Below are positions 52,447 through 63,100 of a stretch of DNA of 64,000 bases, one piece after another (the first letter of the stretch is position 1; each line of letters opens with the position of its first letter). Source of the DNA: Clonostachys chloroleuca (taxonomy: Eukaryota; Ascomycota; Sordariomycetes; Hypocreales; Bionectriaceae); NCBI GenBank assembly GCA_037952775.1, contig JBANAY010000003.1:9734001-9798000 (forward strand), written 5' to 3'. The position numbers were made by a program, and so were the translations under genes. The notes under the pieces are model-generated. The model worked only from the letters and a program-made list of their open reading frames with translations. It had not been told where the DNA came from and searched no databases.

Positions 52447-54222
52447 ATGGACGGTCACCCGACAACCTCCAATCTCTACGATGATGTGCTCCCAGGCACA
52501 AAACGAATATTCACGGATGAAAACGCAAGTACCTCCGATGAGTCCCTCCTCGAAAAGGATGGCGACATCATCCTCGTCCCGCGCCCGACCAACTCCCCCA
52601 ACGATCCCCTGAGATGGAGTCGCCCTCGAAAGGTCCTCCACTCCGTCATCGTCTGCTACATCGTCGCCCTGACCGCCGCCACCTCCAACATCGCTGGTGT
52701 CGCCTCCACCGGTGTCGAGGAGGAGTATGGGATCAGCTACGACTACTTCAATACCGGTGCAGGTGTCCTGTTCCTCGCCATTGGCTACTGGACCCTGCTG
52801 AGCTCCCCGCTCGTCCATCTCTACGGTCGTCGAATCGGATACATTTTGAGCGCGCTGCTCGGCTTCGGCGGGAACCTCTGGTTCGGACACCTGAGCAGTA
52901 CCAATGATACCATCTGGTCGCAGCTCTTTGTCGGCGCCTCCGAGTCCGTTGCCGAGTCTGTTGTCCAGCTGTCCCTGCTCGACATTTGGTTCGAGCATCA
53001 GAACGGTACCTCGCTTGGCTTTTATACTCTGGCTACATCTGTGGGCACATACCTAGGCCCCCTGATCGCCGGTTACATTGCCCACGATCAGACAGTCGGC
53101 TGGCGCTGGATCGGATACTTTGGTGCCATAATCTCGGCCGGTACCCTGATTCTGACCTATTTCTGCTTGGAGGAGACCGCATTCGATCGCAATCGATACC
53201 TGAGGGCCGAGGAGCAACGCGCCAGCAACATCACGATCGGTTTGACCGCTCCCGTGGCCAACGACGAGCCGAACGAGAAGACGACCGAGACGAAGCAGGT
53301 TGCCACTGTCGACGGTGCCGTTTCTCCTATTGGTACGAACACCGAGGGTGAAAAGACAGCCATTAGCGAGAAGCCCCCTGTGGGCGTCAGCGCGACGGAC
53401 GTGAAGCGCGATAGCGATGGTCTGTCTGTTGGATACACCGAGCGCAAGACGTACTGGCAGCGCATCAGGCTGATCACCCCAGCCCGCAACCTGCGCGGGA
53501 CTGGCTTCATGCAATACCTGCACCGGCTCTGGCACACCCTGCGTGTTTTCACCTTTCCCGCCGTCTGGTACGCCGGTCTGCAGTGGGGCATGCAGAACAT
53601 TGCCCTGTCCTTCTATCTCACCGTGGAGGAGGATACCTGGACCGACGAGCCGTGGTTCTACGACGACGCCGCCGTGGCCAACATGAACCTTGCCTGCATC
53701 ATCGGCAGCGTCATTGGCTGTTTCTACGGTGGATACTGCAGCGACAAGTTCATGCTCTGGAGGAGCCGCCGCAACAGGGGCATCATGGAGGCCGAGTTTC
53801 GGCTGCACCTTATGACGCTCTGCATGGCCATCTTCCCGACTGGCATGTGGCTCTTCGGTATCGGTTCCGCCAAGGGATGGAGCTGGCCGGTGCCGTACGT
53901 GGGCCTGGGCTTCATCGGCTTTGGCTACGGGTGCGCGGGAGACTTGAGCATCACGTACCTGGCTGACTGCTACCCGGACATGGTTCTCGAGGGCATGGTG
54001 GGCGTCGCGGTCATCAACAACACGCTCGCCATGATCTTCACCTTCGTCGCCAGCTACTGGCTAGATACTGGTATCCAGGAGTGTTTCATCGCTCTTGGTG
54101 TGCTGAGCTTTGTCATTCTTGGTCTCTCGCTTCCCATGATGTGGTGGGGGAAGCGCTTCAGGTCCTGGACCAAGACCAGATACCTCAACTATCTCCAGAT
54201 CCGTGATGGGCTGGATGATTAA
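52447..54222 (+). CDS. MFS transporter, fungal DHA/HOL1-like
   Basis: Single exon of 591 residues from ATG 52447 to TAA 54220-54222. The N-terminal cytosolic tail contains DPLRWSRPRKVLHS, the mark of the fungal drug:H+ antiporter group related to HOL1. Twelve membrane segments are readable: six before a long charged loop (residues about 255-350: acidic, Thr/Lys-rich) and six after it. The loop-2 motif appears as LVHLYGRRIGYILSALLGFGGNLWFG. GFYTLATSVGTYLGPLIAGYI and DLSITYLADCYPDMVLEG are typical of this branch. It should be a plasma-membrane exporter or importer of small cations, polyamines or drugs by proton exchange. The substrate cannot be read. GC-rich third positions and a CT-rich leader suggest strong expression. 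The gene is intact. Confidence 0.92.
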   Translation: MDGHPTTSNLYDDVLPGTKRIFTDENASTSDESLLEKDGDIILVPRPTNSPNDPLRWSRPRKVLHSVIVCYIVALTAATSNIAGVASTGVEEEYGISYDYFNTGAGVLFLAIGYWTLLSSPLVHLYGRRIGYILSALLGFGGNLWFGHLSSTNDTIWSQLFVGASESVAESVVQLSLLDIWFEHQNGTSLGFYTLATSVGTYLGPLIAGYIAHDQTVGWRWIGYFGAIISAGTLILTYFCLEETAFDRNRYLRAEEQRASNITIGLTAPVANDEPNEKTTETKQVATVDGAVSPIGTNTEGEKTAISEKPPVGVSATDVKRDSDGLSVGYTERKTYWQRIRLITPARNLRGTGFMQYLHRLWHTLRVFTFPAVWYAGLQWGMQNIALSFYLTVEEDTWTDEPWFYDDAAVANMNLACIIGSVIGCFYGGYCSDKFMLWRSRRNRGIMEAEFRLHLMTLCMAIFPTGMWLFGIGSAKGWSWPVPYVGLGFIGFGYGCAGDLSITYLADCYPDMVLEGMVGVAVINNTLAMIFTFVASYWLDTGIQECFIALGVLSFVILGLSLPMMWWGKRFRSWTKTRYLNYLQIRDGLDD

Positions 54223-54666
54223 GTAAGAAGCTGTGGGGGCTGGGGAAGGGAAAGGGGGAGAAGACAGCCCGGGTGGATGTGAAGACGTGGCCTACGGTGT
54301 TGTAGAGGGGAGGGGGAAGACGACCACCGACTCTTGGGAGAAGAGTAAACACATTATCATTCCCGCCCGCGCTTCGGAGGGCCATCTAGTAATACGACTC
54401 GTAATCAATATCTAGGCTTTGTGGGCTTTGAACTTTATAAAAACATTTATTATCCTCTTGGGAACCACACAAGTCACAATACCTTCCTGATCCGTCATGT
54501 CTCATCTACGGGCCATCCTCACATCGTTTTGCACTTAATGAAGATGTATTTTTCCCATTAACCATTATATTAAGTATCTCGATATACTAATAACAACCTT
54601 GACCGAACATTACCAGAGAGCGTCATAAATACGAGCCCCTAGCAGAAACTCTGAAGAGCACGAAGC
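54223..54666. other. Convergent 3' intergenic region
   Basis: About 440 bp between the MFS stop (+) and the CFEM stop (-). It is AT-rich from 54410, as expected for two 3' UTRs. No further feature was recognised. Confidence 0.6.
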
Positions 54667-56152
54667 TTAGAAGAGGTGAAGGAAGGCCACAGCAACACCA
54701 GCGGCAGCCAGGAAGCTAGACACGGCAGCAGTATTGCCCTGCGAGATATTAGTACAAAACACTACACATATCCACTCTCAGGGTTTGATAGCTTACCATG
54801 CTGACGGGGATGACAGGGACAGTGGTCTTAGCACTACCCGCGGCAGTGGAGGACCCAGCAAGCTGGTTGCTGGCGGAGGTGGCAGGCTTGTTGGTGACGG
54901 TGACGACGGTGGAGTCGGAGCCCTGCTGGGCAGAGGTGAGGGGGTAGATGGTGGTGTAGGCCGGGGCGGTCATGGTGGTGACCTTGCTGATGGGGCAGCT
55001 GGTAACGGAGGGAGGGCAGGCGGTGACGGTGCGGACGTTAGTGGTGTAGACGGTGGAGATGGCGTAGTTCTCCGAGGCCGGGCAGACCGTGGTTGTGACG
55101 GGGACAACGACGGTGGTGACCTGGCCGACGGGGCAGTTGGTCACGGTGGGGGTGCAGGAGGTGACGGTCTGGACTCGGGTGTCGTAGATGGTCTTGGTGG
55201 TCAGGTCGGAGCCGGCTTGGGTGGTGGACGCGGCTGCCTTGATCGTGGACGACTGAGGGGTGACGCTGGCAGGGGTGGTGCTCGAGCCACCCTGGGATGA
55301 TGCGCCGGCAGATCGAGAGGCGGAAGAGGAAGCAGCTCCGGAGGCTGAGGGGGTTCGGGAAGCAGAAGCAGAGCCCGAAACAGAGGCTGAGGAAGAAGCA
55401 GATCTAGATGAAGCAGCAGCAGAGGATGACTGAACTGCAGAGCTAGCAGCGGAAGTTGAGCCGGGTAGCTGAGTAGAAGAGCTAGACTGAACGACATTGC
55501 TGCTGGAGACAACAGCAGAGCTACTTTGGACAACACTACTACTAGAAGCAACAACGGAGGTAGTCTGAACAACACTACTACTAGAGACAACAGCCGAGGT
55601 GGTCTGAGTCATACATAGTCAGCACACAACTGGGTCAAAGTCCTAAATGGAGAGCTTCCATACCGAGGGAGTTGCAGGTGGCACGGTGATGGTGTAACCA
55701 AGCTCTGAGATCATACGTTAGTTAACTACTTCCTTTAAGGGAGGGAATACCACATACCAAAGCACAGATCAACGCCAAACTGGATGGCTTCTCCGGCGGA
55801 AGCGTCATTAGCACAGGTGGAACGAGCGCATTGGATGAAGTAGCCCTGGAGATCAGGTAAGGCGCAGAAGCAGTAATACATGTCGGGCAAGGTGCAGGTC
55901 AGAGGAGGGTGCTCAGTGAGGACACTTGAGAAACAGTTGACCTGCACGCGTAACAACTCTGGTTAGTATGATAAATCATTTTCAACAGTCTGGCATCTTG
56001 CTGTCAGTGACGGACAGATGTCAAGTTGGTTGGTCTGAGGTGAGGGTCAGGAGAAAGGGGCATCATACAGCGCATGCCGGGATAGCAGTAGCCACGGAAG
56101 CCAGCGAGAGAATACCGGCAACGGCCAGCTGGGGGGAGGTGAAGGTCTTCAT
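54667..56152 (-). CDS. GPI-anchored CFEM-domain protein
   Basis: Five exons, 56152-56069, 55941-55758, 55704-55664, 55603-54797 and 54738-54667, encode 395 residues with all phases consistent. A signal peptide (LAVAGILSLASVATA) is followed by a CFEM domain with eight Cys: IPACAVNCF, LTCTLPDMYYCFC, then FIQCARSTC and VDLC. CFEM domains bind heme or act at the fungal surface; the Asp before YYCFC may be the heme-ligand Asp. Residues about 105-235 are almost pure Ser/Ala/Val with three 13-residue tandem units (TTSAVVSSSSVVQ type). Two longer Thr/Cys repeats follow (TVTSCTPTVTNCP and TVTACPPSVTSCP). The last exon supplies a hydrophobic GPI signal (FLAAAGVAVAFLHLF) after an Asn. It is probably wall- or membrane-anchored with a heavily O-mannosylated stalk. 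The short last exon would be missed by frame-only annotation. The gene is intact. Confidence 0.92.
55497..55603 (-). repeat. Three tandem 39-bp coding repeats
   Basis: At the start of the Ser-rich stalk of the CFEM protein, three 13-residue units of the form (T/S)(T/S)S(A/V)VVSSSSVVQ follow one another. The units share a TAGTAGTAGTG-like core on the coding strand. Stalk length could vary between strains. Confidence 0.7.
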
Positions 56153-58156
56153 TGTATTAGTTGTTGCTTAAACTTTCGAACGAAAGACAGATGAAGCGAG
56201 CGGTGAGTTTAGAGGATGAAGGACAGCCGAGGTCAATCAGGGCGAGGTCAAGCCTCTCTTTTTAAGAACAAGACGGCCAGACTCCCCCTCCCACTTCCCT
56301 CTTTCTCCTCGTATAGGTAATACCTCATCATTCTCCGTATGCAGCATGACTACTAGTGCAATGATTATTACTGATGTCCAAAACAGGACTCCACGGAACC
56401 TTGGCCCTGACGATGACCTTAATCAGCTCCACAAGGCAGCTGAGAGTCTAGTGTGCGTGATATTCCAGCACGCTATGCTTGATCGGTTCCGCCATGCACA
56501 AAAGAAGCTGGGATAGTGGAGTTATCAGATGATCTGATAATCTGATTATACATTTAGTTTATCTGATCCGAGGCCGGCCGTCGCCGAGCCAGTGACCCAG
56601 CCGGACAGCCCTGGATGCCCAGACGGATGTGGCTCGCGTGGGAAATTGGATTGGTCTCTTCTGTTGGTTTCCCCATATCTCGATGAGAAGATTTTCCCCT
56701 GGTCGGGCTCCCATTGGCAACCGATCTAGGGTCGTATCACCCAATAATTCCAAGGTACCTTGCATTTTGCGAGCATTAGAGCACATGAGCTGAGCTTGGC
56801 ACTCCTATATTGCCTCTTGCATGAACCATATTCGCAGTTTCCGGCCGTGATGAAAAGTCTAGGGACCTTCTCGTTCGCACAAGCATTGTTCAGCTCTATG
56901 ATGGATAAACATGACTGGCTTCTACTGCCATTCGCCAGCTGAAAGGAAGTGTTCAACTCCAGATCGACGAAACCACAACCCCTGTAAGATTAGATAAGAT
57001 CGAGCACCCCAGTCATCGTATGAGGTGGCGAACGGTGCCGTTGGCTACGCTAACGGTCTCGACCGGTCAATCGATAGTGCCACAGGGTTCCTCAGAAGGG
57101 AAGCCGTGTCTGTTGCCAACAGAGGACAAACGATATTCCGCCGCAAGCGAAGGCCATGGGCCAGTGGAGCATGAACCATCCCTTTTCAAGTTCAACATGC
57201 TTTGCCTATCCAGGGGTCGGTTAAGCTTGATGCAGGTACGGAAAGCAGTGGTGTCCCGATTGAACGAGGATCGGTATGTGTGGAACGTAACAACGATGAG
57301 CTTGCATGGGAAGGACATGGTCTATCAACCGCACCGCGCGCGAGCTAACTTAGCACTCCCACTAGCGATCGAGGAATATATTGGGACACGGGTGAGTGAG
57401 GTTGATCTCGTTGTCAGCTTGACACATCACTTCGTTCGCCAAGACTGGCATGTGTTAGTGAATGAGCTGACTGAGAGGCGGGTCTTGTCTTGTTGCCGAT
57501 TGCCGGAGGGAGTCAATGACCCTTGACAAGCGAAAAACTGGGCAGCTCACTTATGCTTATGCTAGTTGGCACGTGAAAGAACTTTGAGAGAAAACCTTCC
57601 CCTGCCGCCTTTTCATATTAAAAAGGCATGTCAGTCTGTTGTCTGAATGTCTCCAGTCAAGCCTCAATTCAATCAGAGAACCAAAAATGATTGGATATGC
57701 TGGAGCTGGAAAACGACAGTCATTGGCTACCGGCGACACACACCGACTGCCCCCCTTCAGGTGTGTGATGGCTTCACCGTCTTTGTCGTCGGCACCGTGT
57801 TCGGGTTGGCGAGGCGGTCTAGGGTAGCACCAGGATAAGTGTCACGTATCCAAGGAACGATGCATGAACATCAAGCAGCAGCCGGAAATCGTGATTACAA
57901 CAATTACGGGGCACCCCCAATGCAGCGTATGATATTCGTTTCTGACATGAGGACTTTGTGCTGACATGAGCATCATGACGGGACAGAGCCATGGCGACAC
58001 ACCTCCTGCAAAACACACATCGGTGCTTTGATGTTCCGAGCCCGATGACAGTCAGTCCTTCACCGTAATCTTGCAATTGTGCTCGTCGTCCCTCGCTCCC
58101 CCTCAACATCCCATCTTCAAACTTGGTCGCGTTGTTCCTGATCATCAAGCGCCCTC
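56153..58156. other. Long divergent intergenic region
   Basis: About 2 kb between the CFEM gene (-) and the zinc-ligand-rich gene (+), so it includes both promoters. A 168-codon frame at 57020-57526 lacks any recognisable motif and has no better support than its shadows. No repeat or RNA gene is seen. Confidence 0.55.
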
Positions 58157-60099
58157 ATGGCTGCCCATGCCTGCTTCCGTGCCCAGTGCGGCATTTGCGG
58201 CAGGGCGCTGGTCACTGGTGATCGCTTTATACCGTGTGAGCCAACCCCCATCCCAGACCGCCGGATATCCACTCTAAACTGCAACTCAGTGACTGACTCT
58301 CGTTCTCAATCCCAACAGTGATAGGAGGCGAACTCTCACCTGAATCTCCCCCGTGCCTGAAGGGCGCAAAGTTTCCCAGGGGCAACGAGGTTACCTTCAA
58401 TTATCACGGGAGGACGCTCTGCTGGCGCCACAAGTGTGTGCAATGCAAGCACGCTAGCAGAGCAGTCGGTGTCCACTCCGACTGCTTCGTATTGTTTCAG
58501 CGAGAGTGTGCTCTTGAAGATGCGCTCGATCGTCTGTGGGTAGCGGTCCTATCACGAAGCCCGTGGTGGTTCTCCCTGAACGCCCGTGTTGATGGGAGAG
58601 CCGATTGCCCGCTGGAGCTTATATACGAAAAGGCGGACAAGTTCGGACTTTCCGCCTGGAGGCTGCTGCCGCAGGAGCTGACAGACATGATACAACATAG
58701 CTCTGAGTCAGCCTTATTTTGGCTCTACCTCTCCGCTTTGAGTTTTATTAGGGATCTTCCTGGAGAAGATTCGTCCGATGGCTTGTCCCATGTTTCAGTG
58801 CCCCTTACTAACGTACTGGCATGGACGAGAGGAAGCGCCCCCGTTATTACTCCAGAGGAAGAAGGGCCACCTATTTTACGTCTTACCAGTGATTGTAGAG
58901 GTCTGAAACGGGTAGAAAGGCTGGACAGCATGCCACACTACCACGACTGGCGTTCAGACACCATGGAGTTTGCCATCCAAGACGTGAGCCTTGTTAAAAG
59001 TGTCATTGCGGAGTTCAAGGCGAGCCTCCCCACAGTCCCGAATTGCATCTATTGCTTTGTTTCTAACATTTTTGCTATAGTACAACATCTTACGCCTAGA
59101 GACGCCGGACATCAACCATGGGTTCCATATATGGGATATGCCTAATCCACCCCTTTTAGAAGACTGCAAGTTTTGTGGGCATATTGGAAACTCTATGCGG
59201 TTCTCGACAATCGATTTGCACGCAATCACTGGCCTCACCTTTTTCTTCTCCCACAATAAAGTATACGCAGTACATCCACACACCCCATCTTCTCCAGATG
59301 CGACGAAAACTTTTAACCGATTCTCGCGGCAACGCCGGGCGAGTCTGGCTTGGGTGTATCTTCCATTGCCCAGAGGCGATGAGATCATATCATTTGGTAT
59401 ACGTCTGAAAGCTGTGGATGGAAGGGCCGTGTCCCAAATGCCTTGCTTTATGGTAAGCACATTCGCAGCCTCTATGTCGGCATGTTGAAGCTCACCCAAC
59501 TAACCGTTTTATAGTTCCGAACCAAGCTGGCCGGAGAAATCATTCTCGGACCACTGCCAGCTAGATATAGATATCAGGATGTTGTTCTTGTGCCATCATC
59601 CCCGAAGCTGCTAATACACAACATCACCGAATTTGGTCCCATCACGGTCTTTGGCGCGTTTGCCCCAGAAAGAAATGATTCAGTTCCTAGTTTTTTGAAC
59701 GCTCCACCTTCCAATATTCCAAGTGGTCCAGCGCTTTTCTCTTCTGTTTCACTCGAGTCTGTCACATGCATTGAGATTTTTGAAGGCATAAAGACAGGCA
59801 CACCCGCAGGCATCTTATTTTATTACGAAAACGGGGCACAACGTGCCGTGGGGAACTGTCGAATCGGCCTTGACAGTGCGCAGACTTACATCAAACCTAC
59901 CCGTCTATGTTGGCAATCTATTTCGAAGCGACCGAATTCAATGCGTGCCATCTGTAAGCTCGATAGCGGAGACTATTCTAAACATCAACATCGTACACAC
60001 CTAACTCAGAATGATATTTGGGTATGTAATGCACTCGAAGGAACGATGGAGTTCTGGTTTTCCCAGGAGGATTCTTCGATTCTCATCCACCATCCATGA
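58157..60099 (+). CDS. Uncharacterised Cys/His-rich fungal protein (F-box-like region)
   Basis: Four exons, 58157-58235, 58319-59019, 59081-59452 and 59515-60099, encode 578 residues. The first intron uses GTGAGC; the second appears to use a GC donor (AAG then GCGAGC at 59020), with branch CTAAC and acceptor ATAG; the third uses GTAAGC. The N-terminal ~100 residues carry likely zinc ligands: CGICGRALVTGDRFI, then CWRHKCVQCKHASRAVGVHSDCF. LLPQELTDMIQHSSESALFWLYLSAL resembles an F-box-like helix pair. The rest, including LARVW/YLPLPRGDEI and EGIKTGTPAGILFYYENGAQRAVGNCRIG, looks beta-rich. I recognise it as one of a large family of uncharacterised Eurotiales proteins with this CxxC...HxxC...HxDCF pattern. 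A ubiquitin-ligase adaptor role is only a guess. Confidence 0.75.
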
Positions 60100-60179
60100 G
60101 CGGCAGTCTCATCATCATGTAGCGTTATCTGCGTGCATCCTTTCGGGAAGAGGTATACATGAGGATGCTCATTGAATCA

Positions 60180-63100
60180 TCAATGAGCTAGAGGATGGAA
60201 TTTGCCTTGGTTGCTATTCCAATGGGGCTTACACTGGATCACAGAATGATAAAGTATTGGTAGGATCCGAGACTTTTCTTTTGCTTTTGCTCTAAATACC
60301 AATATAAATTTTAAGCATGACGGATATTTGATCTTTTTATTTGAAAAGTGCAGTCTCAAAAGAGAACAAAGCCAAAACGTGAAATGAACTTGTTTTCCAA
60401 ACCTGCCATACTCGATCCACGACTTAGCCACATTCCGAAATTCTTTTATGGCACCATTCTCTAGTACCGTGACCCGGTCGAAATCATGCAGCGCGTGCTC
60501 CTTGTGCGTCACTGCTAGAACCGTGTACGCTTCAAATTCCCGGTGTATAATTTCGTGGATCAGCGAGTCCGCGGCGCTGTCGACACTTGCCGTCACCTCA
60601 TCCAGAAGCACACACACCACCCAGTCTTGTCGCACCGGCATCATGAACATCTTGCGTGGAGAGCAGTCGGGCCCTAACGCGTGCACGGAGTACGGCCCTC
60701 GCAATACCAAATAGCTGCTTTTGGCCCTGACTAAGGAAGTCTGCCTTCATTGGCTCCTCCAACCCTCCATGCCGGAGAATCAAAGTCCACAGCCCAACTT
60801 GCTTCAACGCTGACTCGCATTCGTCAAAAGAAGCGACCGCGTATGGGTCCAAGTTGACATGCCGGGAGGTTCCTTCGGGAAGCAAGAAGGTATCTTGCGG
60901 TATTGCAATGATTCTGGAGCGCACAGTATCACGATCTACTTTGCTCAGAGGTACCCCGTCAATTGTAATTGTCTGGTTGTCAGAGGGCAGAGGATCAAGC
61001 AGGCGTAGAAGGAGCACAATCGACGATTTTCCACTTTTCTAGGGTCAGTACGCTACTTATGTCGTTGGATTGTAATGCAAGTACTAACCTTCCCGTGCGC
61101 CCAACCACTGCGATTTTCTCCCCGGCTTCAATGGTGAAGTTGAGCTCCTTAACGGCAAGAACCTGGTCTCCGGTGATCGGCGGATAAGGTTGATCACTGA
61201 AGGTATTTCTCAAAAGCTTCATATACTCGTATGAAGCCGAGACATCTTCCATCTTGATTTCTCCATACCGTGGCCAGTCTTTTGACGGCATCTCAGTCGT
61301 GTCGCCTTGGCTTTCATTCGTTACGGTCTCGCAAAAGGTTTCCATCCTACTCACTGCACCCATACCTAGTTCCAGTTGCGTCCAATTGTTGACTGTATTG
61401 GAGAGTAGGGTGCCGAAACTCATTAGTAAAACTAGAGATGCCCCAGCAAGACCGACATCTGCTCGAAAGGCCGTGACCAGAGCCACAACTAGAACCGCCA
61501 GAACGGCAACCATTAGTGCAAGATTGACAGCTAGCCAACTCTGGATAAGAGCTAGCAGATATGCGGGGCGTTGAGAATTGTCCACGAGGGTGTAGTTGGT
61601 GGTTGCGAGGGCTTTATTCCAGCCGAAAGCCCGGATAGTTGAAGGTCCAGAAAGTGTTTCTAGCAAATGGGTGCTGACAGTTTGTCAGTTTTGGCTGGGT
61701 GATTGAGGGTAAATCTCAAACTTACAATATTGGACTCTTGGTCTCAAGATCCAAGAAGCGAAGTTGCCTTGAGGTTTTCAAATACATCCTTTGAAGTAGA
61801 TAAAGCAATGCCCCCAAGAAGGTGTATGACAATGCCGCGTATGGGGACGCCGTGGCAATGATGATGGCCATGGCATAAGATATCTCAATATATATGACAA
61901 GATCTGAAAGGTATTCTTCAATCTCAGTATCAATTATATTGAGGTCTTGTGCAAACCTATTGAGCAATATTCCAGATGGCGTCATGCTAAATAGACTTAA
62001 AGGCGCAGCCATTAACGTGTTGATGGCTCGCAAGTGAAAGACATGGCCAGAGTTCTTGATCAACTGGATGCATGTTACGGCGGTAAATCCGCCCATGCAG
62101 GTCAGGCAACATATCTGAATGAGGGCATAGATTCCTAGGTAAAACCCATATTGTGATTTATCATCAGGATGGTTGGTATTGTAGTCTGACCAAAACTTCA
62201 GCCAAATGGTTCCAAATTGGTCACAGAAACTGTACGCCAGGGTCAAGAAAAAGAAGAGACATAGCAGCACTGGACCACGAGTGGATAGATAGCGTCTGTA
62301 TACGGCGAAATCCCCTATTGGCCTTTGACGATCATCGATCTCAAACTCTGGTGTGGAATCTGGCTGTGCGACATACAAATCGTCACATTCTTGAGAATCG
62401 AAGCCGCTAGGCTCATCCCTGGCGTTCTCAGTCTCGTTTACGTCCAGAGAGTGCGTATATTCTTGGTTTTCCTTGAGCTACTGGTACGTTCCTTGATCTT
62501 TAACCGTGCCATCGGCTCCCAAGGCAATGATTAGATCGGCCCAGGCCAGGTGCTTAGTTGAATGACTGCAGAGAACGACAGTAGCTCTCAACCTGCGAAT
62601 CAAGCCACCAGATCCAAACAAATTCGAGAAGACTGAATCCGCTCTTTTCTTATCTAGCGCACTGAAAATATTATCGAAAGCGAACACCGATGGTCTTGCA
62701 TAGAGTGCACGCGCGATAGCAACTCTCTGGCGCTGCCCTCCACTCAAATTGCACCCATTCGAGCCAGTCGTAGATTGGTCACGTTGGGAAAAAGTGGCAA
62801 TGTCTTGACTCAGAGCCGTGGCTTCGAGAACGTCCTTATACCAGACTTCGTCGTAGTCGCCGTGGCCTACGATAACATCTCGTAGCCTCCCATTTGGTAT
62901 GTATGGGGACTGGTCGCAAAATCCGATTGCCGAGAGTCTTGGGGTAAAGTAAACATTTCCTTTGATGTAAGGAACTTCTCCTAGAAGAGCCTTGCAGAAT
63001 GTAGACTTGTCAGAGGCTACTGGTCCAACAACCATGGTGAGTTTTGATTGTGGAATTGACAGATTGATTGGCGCAGGATGAAGTTGTTGTCTCTCCACCC

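Noticed and set aside
57020..57526. 168-codon plus-strand frame.
   Set aside because: No motif or splice sites; a shadow frame on the other strand is nearly as coherent.
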